DNA of 33,989 nt, taken from Emmonsiellopsis sp. PD_33. Its lineage: Eukaryota > Ascomycota > Eurotiomycetes > Onygenales > Ajellomycetaceae. Below, in pieces: positions 10,801-20,933 of this stretch. The notes under the pieces were generated by a model. The model did not search any database, had not been told where the DNA came from, and saw only the letters and a program-made list of their open reading frames with translations. The stretch is taken from positions 1-33,989 of the forward strand of contig JANTQF010000371.1 in the NCBI GenBank assembly GCA_032988165.1. Reading direction: 5' to 3'. Both the position numbers and the translations under genes were made by a program. The first letter of the stretch is position 1; each line of letters starts with the position of its first letter.

Positions 10801-13087
10801 TAATGCTATATAGGCTCCCTGTTATCATTACAGAGAAGCTTGGACTGAATCTCCTCCTACTCAGGATTTACAGTGAAGGTAACAAATAGAGCAGGCTTGT
10901 GGAAGTGACACATCAAAGCCATGAAACCCTAATAAGTATTTTGATAATGATGGGACCCCCTAATGAACCAAACAGACAGTATATTATAACTGATATTGCT
11001 GGTGTCAGTGTTATTCTACATCTGAAGCTGAGAAGGGCTGTAGAGATCTGCATGGAGTTTTAACTAATTATGAAGGTGAAATTTAAGTCTAGAGTTATTA
11101 ATAGCTAGTCACATGTTCAGCAGCCACTGCTGGAAGAGGAACTGGCTGCAATAAGGAAGGTTAAAGGAATTAGCATAGGTATAAAGCTGATAGTGACAGA
11201 ACTGAGTGATGATTAGATTCTTATATTTATGAGGCACACCTAGGAAATAAAAAGCCAGTCAGTAAATTAAAACATCAAGATATATATAAGGTAGGACTAA
11301 TCTCTAGCCATCAAACCACCCAGAGTTATATAATGTGAATAGCTAAACCCTCCAGCAGGGTAGAATAGGGCATATACTAAAGAAAAGAAGAGAGGATGCT
11401 AAAAATGAATGAAGATGTAAGGGTGAGCTGTTGAATCTAATGTAGGGTCTGTTGCCATGAATTCTGAGGAAGACCCCATAAAATTCAAAGCTGAATCACC
11501 CTCTTGGAGCTCCTGAAGTACAATCTGATGGCTTGACAGATTCTCAGCAGTAGGAGTCTGATGGAGATAGAGACACACATTCCTATAACTAATATTAGAG
11601 AATTTGTGGGTCATGTTGGGCATGAACAGGGTGAGCTTGTTAGCAGTAGTAGGCAGGTCATAATGATGCCCTCCATCCTTATTTGACATGAGATGGAGGG
11701 AAGGATTTAGATGCAGGTAAGAAGACCTGTCAGTGCTATCATGCAGGACATTCTTGGCCTGATGGAGGATGCTAATAAAGGGGTTATTCAAATGAATATA
11801 GGCATTGAGCAAGGTGACAACCTCATGCCACCTGGGCTTGAAATCCCAACTCTGAATGTGATTCTGGGCAGCCTCCTGAGGATTAAGAAAATAAAGCTGA
11901 GTAAAAGCAGCAGGGTCTGTACCTGCCTCCAACAGCCCCATCATGTAGTAGATACTGCCCTGGACCTGCATGATATATAGATGCTTGCTAGCTGAAAGGT
12001 GAGAAGGAGATTTAAAACTAACAGAGGTAAATAACAATGATGAATTTATTGAATGTATATTCTGAAAGAAGAAAGATAATAGCTCATAAGCCCTAGAGAA
12101 GAGAGAGTAGATGATAGACCCTTCAACAGACTCAGATATAGGAGGAGAAGTAAAGGTAACTCCCTCATTCTTACAGCAGTTGGTATAACCCTGAGGATGT
12201 TTTGTCTTAAGCAACTTAGAAGCTCAGAACAAAGTGCCACATGCAGGACAGATCTTATCTATATGCTTAAGATTCAGAGGTTCCCAGTGGGCAACATTAG
12301 ATAAAGATGTGAAAATGAATGGAATGCCAGATATAGAGCAGGCAGGGCATTGAATGATGTCTGCATCAACTGTCAGGAGACCATTGAAATGCTGAAGACA
12401 GGTATCACAGGTAAGATGTAGAAAAGCACTCTAGAGCCTCCTATTATTATGGTAGTTCAGATAATGACTGAACTGGCCATCAGGAAGGGGCCTAAAATTA
12501 CAAACCCTATAGTGATGGACAACAGTAATGCCCTGACAGTCCTGACAGTGTCTCTCATGATGATTTGATAAAGGGACCTCACACACAATACACTTAATAA
12601 CCACTCTGGCCCTAGCCCCCTTCCTACAGGCAGTGCAATGACTGCTCTGGTGGTCAGGCAGAGGTTCAAGGCTACAGTCAGTACAGGGCAGAAGTATCTG
12701 AGTAATGGTAGTAGTATCAGGCCTAACTAGAGCTCTACAAGCAGCTTGACATCTATCATAATACTTATACTGGGAGTTTGGAAGCTGATGATGACAATCT
12801 GAGCAGACATGGCCTTTACCTGAGGTAGATCTAGAGAGGATAGATACTGAAGAAGTAGCTGCTCTGGTCAAACCTAGACACACTAAACACTGGGCATATT
12901 GAGAATCAATGGTATATTACTTGTGACAGCTGTTGCAGGTATGATGAGGAACAGAAGCCTAAACTAATAATAATATGGAACTTGAAGGAGTTTTAGGTGT
13001 AGAGACTGAAGGAGGAGAAGACACTGAATCTGCTGCAGAGGGGGCAGAAGATGAAGAAACCTGGAAAGGCAGAGTAATAGAAGGCAT
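7863..13087 (-). pseudogene. Helitron Rep-helicase (HUH endonuclease + Pif1-type helicase)
   Basis: ATG at 13087 starts a Ser/Pro-rich leader, then a Cys-rich array (about 12,960-12,180) of repeated C-x2-C...C-x2-C modules. A Helitron-like N-terminal domain follows (about 11,990-11,400). The Rep region has an HUH-type motif LPHSH (codons at 10663-10655) and the Tyr motif Y-x-Y-K-Y at 10226-10212, both preserved. Pif1-type helicase blocks follow: a worn Walker A around 9,165-9,140 (SGTDKT for GGTGKT) and the late motif FAMTINKSQGQ near 8,050. Stop is TGA at 7865-7863. The frame changes once, about 11,345-11,360, consistent with a single-base indel, and many in-frame stops come from C-to-T change. 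Rep nicks and joins DNA for rolling-circle transposition and the helicase unwinds it. About 1,740 codons is ordinary for an autonomous Helitron. This copy is dead, but its domains are unusually legible. Confidence 0.88.
12180..12960 (-). other. Cys-rich repeat array at the N-terminus of the Helitron protein
   Basis: On the minus strand at least six modules of C-x2-C type occur in series within one frame, including CNSC, CSDC, CTDC...CTAC, CIVC...CQDC, CDTC...CPAC and CPAC...CC. Several share the pattern CxxC-x3-LP/LS-x5-HC-x2-C-R/Q. One module has lost its Cys codons (TGT/TGC to TAT/TAC). Each resembles a small zinc-binding ribbon. Confidence 0.75.
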
Positions 13088-13575
13088 GATGGTAAAAAGC
13101 AAGAAGTAATATTCAAATGAAGATAAAGTAAGATGAATAAAGATATAGATGGTAAAAAGCACAGAGAATAGCAGATAATGAAAGAGACTGATAAAGAGTA
13201 GTAGACAGCAGGAGATATATATACATGCTAAATGAAGATATCAATAATTCAACCCAAGATAACCTCACAAATCCCATAATCTCATGAATGAAATCAATAA
13301 TCCAATGCTAATACTAAGAATGTGGAGAGGCAGCAGTCTAAAATCAAAAAGAGGAAAGAAATCAGTGGTGAATGACTAAGAGGTAGAATTTATAGAGGGG
13401 GTATATAGCATACAGACACATGGAAAATGTCAGAACTAATAAAGATGATGGAAGAGACAGTTAAAATGCTGATTCATCTCATACATCTGATGATTATAGG
13501 CCTCATACTCAGCTCACTGTGATAATCAAGTGGATGCAGCAGGTAAGAAAGGAATAGACTGTATAGGCAGTACTG
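13088..13575 (-). other. Helitron upstream region, gene-proximal part
   Basis: No ORF of note lies between the Rep-helicase start and the Gypsy-B insertion. On the minus strand a TATA-like CTATAAA occurs at 13395-13389, about 300 nt before the ATG, and could be the promoter. This is weak evidence. The right end carries a piece of a 30-bp minisatellite. Confidence 0.4.
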
Positions 13576-13579
13576 ACAT
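13553..13579. repeat. Minisatellite unit left of Gypsy-B
   Basis: GACTGTATAGGCAGTACTGACAT matches units GGCTGTACTGGTACCACTAACAT and GACTGTACTGGCAGCACTGACC at 25,067-25,130. Gypsy-B therefore landed in a short tandem repeat of the Helitron upstream region. Confidence 0.6.
13576..13579. repeat. Target-site duplication ACAT, left copy
   Basis: ACAT directly precedes the TG of the 5' LTR. The same four bases follow the CA of the 3' LTR at 25049-25052. Confidence 0.8.
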
Positions 13580-13898
13580 TGTGGTGGGGATCTGCTGTCA
13601 GGTCAGATCAATTTTTCACTGAGGCTTTTCACCATCAAGCACAGCCATGAAGATAGATATTTTCCTTTCATTGCAAGACTTCATCTGTTTATTTGTGGAT
13701 TTCTCATGCATGTGTATGCTTCTTTGAGATAGATCTTTTGTTTCTTTTGTGTGTTACCTTATCATTCTATTACTATATTATTTTGTACTATAGATTGCTA
13801 ATACATTCCTCTGCTTCAACATCAATATCAATTCTTTTCTTGTGTTTGTTGCTGCCCTGTTTGGTGCTGCCTGATGCACACACCCTGTCCCTACTTCA
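13580..13898 (+). repeat. 5' LTR of Gypsy-B
   Basis: The LTR begins TGTGGTGGGG and ends CTACTTCA, and aligns end to end without gaps to the copy at 24730-25048. Many differences between the copies are reciprocal TG versus CA, the mark of an ancestral CG that lost C on one strand in one copy and on the other strand in the other. TCTTTTGTTTCTTTTG around 13733-13750 is pyrimidine-rich and may be promoter material. Confidence 0.9.
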
Positions 13899-14328
13899 TT
13901 AGTGCACACAATCAGAAACATGAATGGATGAATAGATGGCAGTGTTGATACAGATAACTATGCTGAGTTCCTTTCCCCTTTTTCCTTTTCTTTTGTTGAG
14001 TGTGCTGCTCAATGCAATTCTCTTATTTCAATTTGTGATAGGCTCATTTGGCTGGAGTGGGCCTGCAGTCTTGTGGCTGCACTAATAGTAATACTACTAG
14101 AAGAAAACTTCAAAGAATGAACCCACTGAACTATCAAATCCATCAAGCTGTTCCTCAATAAATGTAAGCTCTAGTGAGAAGAAAAATCTACAGCAGATCT
14201 TGCAGTTCCTTCTCTTTCTTGAGTCTCTGAATCTCTACCTGCAAAAAGATATAGATATTGCCACCATTATTAACCTGTTTCTCATTTGTAAATGAGAGCC
14301 ACTTGTCTATTTGTTTCTCCATTAATAT
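13899..14328 (+). other. Leader of Gypsy-B
   Basis: This stretch has no ORF. I see no convincing primer-binding site directly after the LTR: the first bases TTAGTGCACACAATC do not start with TGG. A polypyrimidine run lies at about 13,970-14,000. Confidence 0.5.
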
Positions 14329-16899
14329 ATGCCTCCTAAGCACACTTGGTTGGACTCCATCACACATTGTTGAACTCAGTTAGGAAAAGCACCAGCTCTG
14401 CCACCAAAAATCAAGATCAACAGTGAGAAGATGTTCAGCTCCACCAATTCCTCATCAGGCCTGCCTACACCTAGTAGTGCCTTGCCTTCTGAAAGTAGAA
14501 TGGTTTATTAGTGACTTGTCATGCTCATATCAGTTTCTGGATCCCTTGGAGCCCCCTCTTTTGATGGGAAAGATGTTACTTAGTTTGTCAACCAGTTTAA
14601 TGCCATGCTGAAGCTGCACCATGTTCCTGAGGATGAAGCCTTGGCAGTGCTGTGCAACTATTACTCTATGGAACTGCAGGGCCATGTGGATCAGTTGGTG
14701 AAGAACCTGCAAACCTGGACTAAAGTCAAAGTAAGGTTAGTGTCAGAGTTCTAGTAGGATGATACTTATCAGTAGATATACAACCAGATCTACCTGAATG
14801 CTCTGTTTAGTTTCAAATAATCTTCTAGCTGAGACATTCTCACTTTCTACTGCCAATTTCATGCCATTGCTGAGCTGCTGATCAGCCAGAATGAGATTCA
14901 GAAATCTCTTGCCTACCAGTTGTTCTTATGAGGTTTGTCTGATGGAGTTCACAAGAAGGCTTTTTATAAGGCTAGGTTTGACCAAAACAACCCATCTGAG
15001 TGGAAAATTTCAAAGGTTTGTGAAGCCACAGTGGAATCTCAGGAAGTCAAAGAAAAGATGGCCTAAATGATCATGCCTGACCTAGGTTCTCATATGATGC
15101 TGCTTACTCAGCTGCCTCCTACTCAGCCTGTCTTCAATCCACCCACCTTAGCTGTGCCAAGACCTCAAGTGGCCCCTTCTGTGCTACCTGCTTCTTCTGA
15201 TCCAGCTCCAAGAAATTCAAATGACAGCCTGCTTGAGTCTCTCATCAATCAGATGGATGCACTGTTGCTGGTTATCACAGGTTTCTAATAGTAGAGAAAT
15301 ATGTAACAATTAGCTGTGGTACTATGTGTCCTCACCCATCAGAGATCTATTGATCCTACTTGAGATCTTGCAAATATTTCCTATTATAGGACACAGTGTG
15401 GCCCTGGTGGTCCATATTGACCTCAATCTGGAAGCATGTCACAATATGATCACCCTTCTTGTGCCTGCTGAGGTTGTGGTGACTCCTCTCACATGCTCTC
15501 TCAGTGTCTCCAAATTGGCAAGCTGATTGACCAGGGAAAGATCCATCAAAATAGAATGGGTAAATACTTTGATGGACATGTGATGTAGTATGACCTAAAG
15601 ATCAATGTGAATTAATATGAACCACACATTGTTATTATTAAGTGTGCTTTTAAGTAGAGATCTGTGCCTCCCATCATCCCATTAGCAGCAAAACTCCACA
15701 ATGATGGCAGCATCCTTGTTTCCTCTGACAGCAGTTTATTACCAGTAGTCAATTTTATCAGCATATGTGATGTTGGATTCAAGAGCAGTGTGGAAGAGAG
15801 TAACTTGGATAGCAAGGTAGAAGGGGCTGCTAGCATGATGGCTGCTCAGGCAGCTGCTGGAAATAATAAGAGTAAAGGGTCAGCTACTGATAAGAATCAA
15901 TCTACACTCTCTAGCTAAATTGAAAAGGAGAAAGCCCTACCTTCCACTCACTCTCAAAGGGCTAGTTACTATTCAGATGGCTCCTAAAAATCTATTTTAT
16001 TTACTGAGGACATTATCTTACCTTCACCTGATCCTGATGATTCACAAACCCTTCATGATAGCCAGCTGCAGGAAGAAATGCTGACTCAGCTGATTAATGA
16101 AGCTGTGCCTGATGCTGAGATAGCTGAAGCACTCAAGATTCAAAAGAAAATCATCCTCTACCATCCCAGGAAATCTAAAGGATTCAAGCTCTCTATTGAA
16201 ATGAAGGACAAGGAGAATTGTGCCACTATAACCCAGACTGTCTTTGAGAAAATCATGTGTCAGAAGATCATAGGAATTCAGCTTAAGGATATTATAGCCT
16301 ACTCTGCCTAGCTACAGCAGATATTCTTTCAAAATCTTCCAGCTGAAGTTCAGCAGCATATAATTAAGGAAGAATCTATTAGAGTCTCCTTCATTCAGCC
16401 CTCCCATCATGTCTCAGAATATAATCCTTGATGGAATCTGGTGTCCATTGGCCATATCAAGTTTTCTGTCAGTATCAGAAAAGGTCAGACTGAAGCTATA
16501 TTTGATGAAGGGGCAGAGATCAACTGCATGATGAAGAGCACTATCTTGAGTCTCAGCCTGATCATCTAGAAAGACACTCTCAAGTCAATCCTTAGTGCTG
16601 GTAATCAGCACAGTGACATCATTGAAATCTATAAGGATGTCCCAGTTCATATTGAATTTGTATCTGTGCCTTAAACCTTCTTCATCCTAGAGTGTGGTTC
16701 CCATGAGTGCATTCTAGGCTGTCTTTATAAAAATGTAACTCAGTTAGTACAATAGACAGATAATGTGGGTGGTGTCACCATCACAGTTTTCAACCCAGAT
16801 GATGAGATCAACTAGATGTCTTTCCTCAGCTATTCTCCAGGAGATTATGGTAACAGACAGCTGGATGATCTTCATGGCAAGCATCAGTCTTTAAATTAA
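14329..16899 (+). pseudogene. gag: Gypsy-B Gag-protease
   Basis: One frame (positions 1 modulo 3) runs from ATG 14329 to TAA 16897-16899, about 856 codons, with scattered stops but no shift. The capsid-like part (about 14,560-15,060) has the typical Ty3 block FDGKDVTxFVNQF, then a Pro-rich linker. A CCHC zinc knuckle C-x2-C-x4-H-x4-C spans 15466-15507, with a TGA (formerly Arg) inside it. An Ala/Ser/Lys-rich spacer follows. The retropepsin near 16,480-16,800 has D-E-G-A at 16504-16515 in place of DSG/DTG, and ILGCLYKN near 16,710 as the usual ILG block. Gag packages the RNA and the protease matures the polyprotein. The stop falls immediately after a TTTAAAT heptamer, where pol begins in the -1 frame. 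The start is uncertain because other ATGs (such as 14431) are possible. Confidence 0.82.
16890..16896 (+). promoter_or_regulatory. Candidate -1 ribosomal frameshift site TTTAAAT
   Basis: The heptamer reads T-TTA-AAT in the gag frame, fits the X-XXY-YYZ rule and is followed directly by the in-frame stop TAA. Slipping back one base reads TTT AAA TTA AAA and enters the pol frame, which is coding-like from this point. I did not fold the downstream sequence for a pseudoknot. Confidence 0.6.
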
Positions 16900-17022
16900 A
16901 AGTGCTGAGTCCAACTGATCTTTATAATGGTAGTAGTGGGTAAAGAGATGAAGTCAGAGTCAGTAGCATCAGTGTGGCAGATGGCAGGGTAGAAATTCTA
17001 CTGCATAAGAGTAGTGAGAGGG

Positions 17023-17090
17023 AATCCAGCTAATCACAATTTCCCAGCCCAGGGCCAATAAATACCTCCAGTTAATCAGAGATCACCATT
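17023..17090. repeat. Internal duplicated segment, copy 1 (in the pol linker)
   Basis: About 70 bp closely resemble 23642-23708. They share ATCCAGCTAATCACAATTT, GCCCAGGGCCA and AATCAGAG with matching spacing. Here the segment lies in the pol frame between protease and reverse transcriptase. Confidence 0.7.
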
Positions 17091-20000
17091 CAATTACCTC
17101 AGAAATCTCTACCATGTGTTCCTATCATTCTGCAACAACACTTTCAGCTATCCTTGTGTGCTACATTTCCTTTCTTACAGTGCTCTGTCTCTGAAATTCA
17201 TTAAGTTCATGGCATTTAACTGTATGACCTTCCTCTCTATGATTCCACTGAGCTTTCTCCTTAATCTCATCACCCAATTGTTGCTACACTGTACAAGTGA
17301 AAAGTAGATAAGATTCAGCCTCTCAATACACCAGTGATAGATGGAGGGATGCCTGGTGGGATAGATTAATGGAGAGAGATTCATTAGAAATGATATCAAA
17401 ACAACATCAAACCTGCAAAGGATCCACCTTCACCTTATGACCACCTAATCACACCTTGTTTCTTGGATTGCCAGTGTGGCTCTCACCTCACACCAGACAG
17501 GATAGAAAAGCTTCAAATCAGATCTATTTTGATGCCCTAAGAACATGAGCTGCTGATCAAGATCTTGCTTAGGCAGGAAAAAGTATTAGCATGGAGCTTC
17601 AGTGATTACAGGAAACTGACTGAGGAAGTCTCTCTGCCAATTAAGATTCATGCTGTTGAGCATGAAGCATAGTAGGCCCCTAGGTTTCCTATTCCTCAAA
17701 AATTGCTGTCAACAGTCATAGATATACTTTGCAAGCAAGTCAATTTCAGTGTCTTCAAACATTGTCACAGTCCATATCAGAATAAATGATTTCTCATCAA
17801 GAAGAAGGAGTCTGGGAAATACTGAATCATTAATGCCTGCATGGATATGAATGTCATTACAGTTCAAAATGCCTATATCCCTTCCAGTGCTGATGCTTTT
17901 ACAGAAGATTTTACTAGACAAGTCATCACTAGCATGATGGATTTCTTTTCCAGATATGATCAGATCACTTTGCATGAGAATAGCCACAACATAACTGCCT
18001 TCCAAACCCTGATTGGCCTTCTTTATCAGATAATATTGCTATAGGGTGCCATGAATTCTATTACTACCTTCTGTCAAGTCATGACTTGCATTCTCTGTTT
18101 GAACATTCCCCACCAGGCAGATAATTTCATGAATGACATTGATGTGAAAGGTCCACAATCTTAATACAACAACAAGGAGGTCATATCAGGAATTCACTAG
18201 TTTATTTTAGAGCATCTTCAAAACCTGAATCAGACTCTGGTTAGCATCAAACTCTCAAATATATGTATTTAGATTGCAAAATCTGAGTTCAGCTGCTCCA
18301 GCATGGTTCTTGTTGGATATGTCATCAATGCTGACAGGCACCACCCTGAGGCTACTAAAATTGTCAAAATCATTGAGTGGCTCAAACCAACTGAGATCAC
18401 TGGGGCCCATGCCTTCATCAGCATTTGTGTGTATTATCACATCTGAATTCCAAACTTTGCCTTCATTTCCAACCCAATCTATACACTATTCAAGAAAAAT
18501 GCCTTTTTCATCTGGAGACCTGAGCAATCAAATACCATGTCAGTCCTGAAGATGGCACTAATGACTGCTCCTGCTCTGTACTGCATTGATTATTCCAATG
18601 ATGCTGGGGATATCATAGTTACAACTAATACTAGTAAGTATGGCTGGGGAGGAACACTGAGCCAGCAAGATGTTGGGAATAGGAAGCTTCATCCCTATCA
18701 ATATGAAAGTGGGATTTGGAGCCTGGCAGAAGCAAAGTATGACACAGGAAAACAAGAATGCCAAGTCATCCTCAAAATGTTGAAGAAATGCTGATATTAC
18801 CTATATGATATTCACTTCATTCTTGAAACTAACATGAAAACCTTGATTGCTCAGCTCAACTGAATGACCACTAATCTTCCTGGCACTCTGGTAATCAACT
18901 GGCTTGCCTGGATTTGGATGTTTAATTTTAATGTTCATCACATTCCTGGGCAGATTCATAGTGCTGCTGATGGCCTTTCTTGACAGCTGCCTGCTGATGA
19001 TAAGGTGCCTGAGGATCAGAATATTAATAAATTCATTGAGGTAGAGCTTAATTGCATTAGCATGGCTTCTACCACTATCCCTGACTTCAATGTTTCTGAT
19101 AATGCTGACAGTGAAGAATTCCACATTCTTTCATCATCCTATTCTGACTGCAGTGAATTAATTGCCAAATATCTCACAACCTTGAAGCAGCCCAATAATA
19201 TTCCTCACAAGGTTTTCCTAAAATGGTGCAAGTATGCACTAAACTATGTTATACATGAGCAACATCTGTTTCACCAGTCAGGCAAAGAGATTCTGCTGAG
19301 GTGTGTGGTAGATGATCTGAATGAGCAGAAGAAAATTATTACTTGAATGCATGATAAGTTAGGCCATAAAGGCCACAAGACAACCAACCATAAGGTCTCT
19401 CAGCAATATTGATGGGAAGGCCTGTTCACTGATGTCAAGGCATATTACAAGAGATACTACAAGTACCAGTTCTGGGAAAGTAACTGCCTTGAAGAGCTGC
19501 TGTATCCAACTCACCACAACTATCTGTAGGATAAGTGGTATATCAATGTTGTCAAGTTTTCAAAGAATCAGAGGAAATTGTGTGTGGTTATTACTTGGAA
19601 TGACCTTACTGGCTGGGTTGAAGGCTGGCCCCTTACTCATGCTAAAGCTGAACATGTAGCCCAGTTCATTTATGAAGATATTATATGCTGATATGATTAT
19701 TTCCAGGAAATGATATATGATAGTGAGTCAGAAAATCAGAAGTGGATCAGGATTCTCATCACCAAGTATTATATCAAGCAGATAATGATTTTGCCATACA
19801 ATGTGAAAGTAAATAGCATGGTTGAATGTGGCTACTACCCTATTTCAGATGCACTAGCAAAGCTCACTGCAGATGAGAGGAATTGAGTTAATCATTTCCA
19901 CTCAGCACTGTGGGTGGATTATGTCTCCATTTGATAGTCAACAGGTGAGATGCCATTCTATCTGCAATATGACTATAATGCTATCCTCCCTGTTGAGCTT

Positions 20001-20525
20001 GAGGTACTAATGTGGCAAACACTTCTGTAGCACACTGTTCACTCTTATGCTAACTTGATATACATGTGGATTTGACAGTTGGAGAGACAGGATGAGAATC
20101 TGGAGGAGGTAGCCTTTCACCTGCAGTGTGCATGGGAGAAAAATTGGGATCTATTCAATGAAATCAAGTGGTTAGTGCACAATTCAGTTCAGATGGGAGA
20201 TCTTATCCTTCTGCATGACACCAAAATAGAGACATTCTATTCTGTCAAACTTAACTTCTGATGGTTGGGTTCATATTGTGTATGAGAAGTGAATCATGAG
20301 AAAGGCATTTACCATCTTGAAGAACTGGATGGCACACTATTCTACAACATCACTGCAGGTAACTGGATAAAGAAATTTTACCTTTACAATAATCAAATGC
20401 TGGTGGTGTTAGATAATGTAGATCCAGTGGAGAATAGTGGTGAGAAGGAAGGAGATGTGAGTGAGGAAGAGGATGCTTTGCAGTCTCTGATTCCTCATAA
20501 TAAAAGTTTTATAGTCATTGTCTGA

Positions 20526-20933
20526 CTGCTGCATTTATTTCCTTATTCCATTCATTCTTTCTTTATTTCCTTTGTTTAGCTGTATCTACTCATCAGTTTA
20601 TTTCCTTTATTAGCTGTCTCTTTGTGATTCAAATGCTGGCATGAGTAGTATGTCAGAATCTGAATGTATCTTCATATTTCTTTGCAGTTTTCTTTGTTTC
20701 TTTCATTTTATAGCCATCAAAATGGTGGTATGTCTTTCTTATTCTCTCATTTTGCTGGCTGCAGCCACCTTTTGCATCTCATGTTTGAAAAATTATAAGA
20801 GTGCACTCTGCCCTGTGTTTTTCTTCACTTCTCTCTCACCATCATTATAGATATCTTAGTCTTGCCTTCAAACCAACTTACATAACTCATAATAATGCTA
20901 TATCTATGATTTCCCTTACCACCTTCCTGCAAA
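20526..20933 (+). other. Spacer between pol and the third gene of Gypsy-B
   Basis: The spacer is pyrimidine-rich with several TTTxAG or TTATAG endings after T/C runs (near 20,579, 20,714 and 20,850) that resemble 3' splice acceptors. It may carry a promoter or acceptor for the third gene. A short open frame at 20641-20850 is hydrophobic only because of the T/C bias. Confidence 0.45.

Larger units (their letters stand above)
16890..20525 (+). pseudogene. pol: Gypsy-B Pol: reverse transcriptase, RNase H, integrase
   Basis: One frame (positions 0 modulo 3) runs from the frameshift site to TGA at 20523, about 1,212 codons, interrupted only by stops. A linker occupies about 16,900-17,530. The reverse transcriptase spans about 17,530-18,540, with KIHAVEHEA, FPIPQKLL and a catalytic FMND at 18126-18137 (usually FLDD, so the first Asp is lost by G-to-A). 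RNase H (about 18,540-18,990) keeps YESGIWSxAExKYD and ends VHHIPGQxHSAADGLS. The integrase (about 19,340-20,250) keeps the two zinc His residues and the final Glu of D,D-E (MVECGYYPI), but has lost a Cys pair to Tyr. The C-terminal part (20,250-20,460) reads HLEELDGTLF. No chromodomain is seen. The domain order places it in Ty3/gypsy. It is inactive as it stands. Confidence 0.87.

Noticed and set aside
13899..13960. tRNA primer-binding site after the 5' LTR of Gypsy-B
   Set aside because: No TGG-starting tRNA 3'-end complement follows the LTR. A TGG at 13,937 is too far away and matches no tRNA I can identify.
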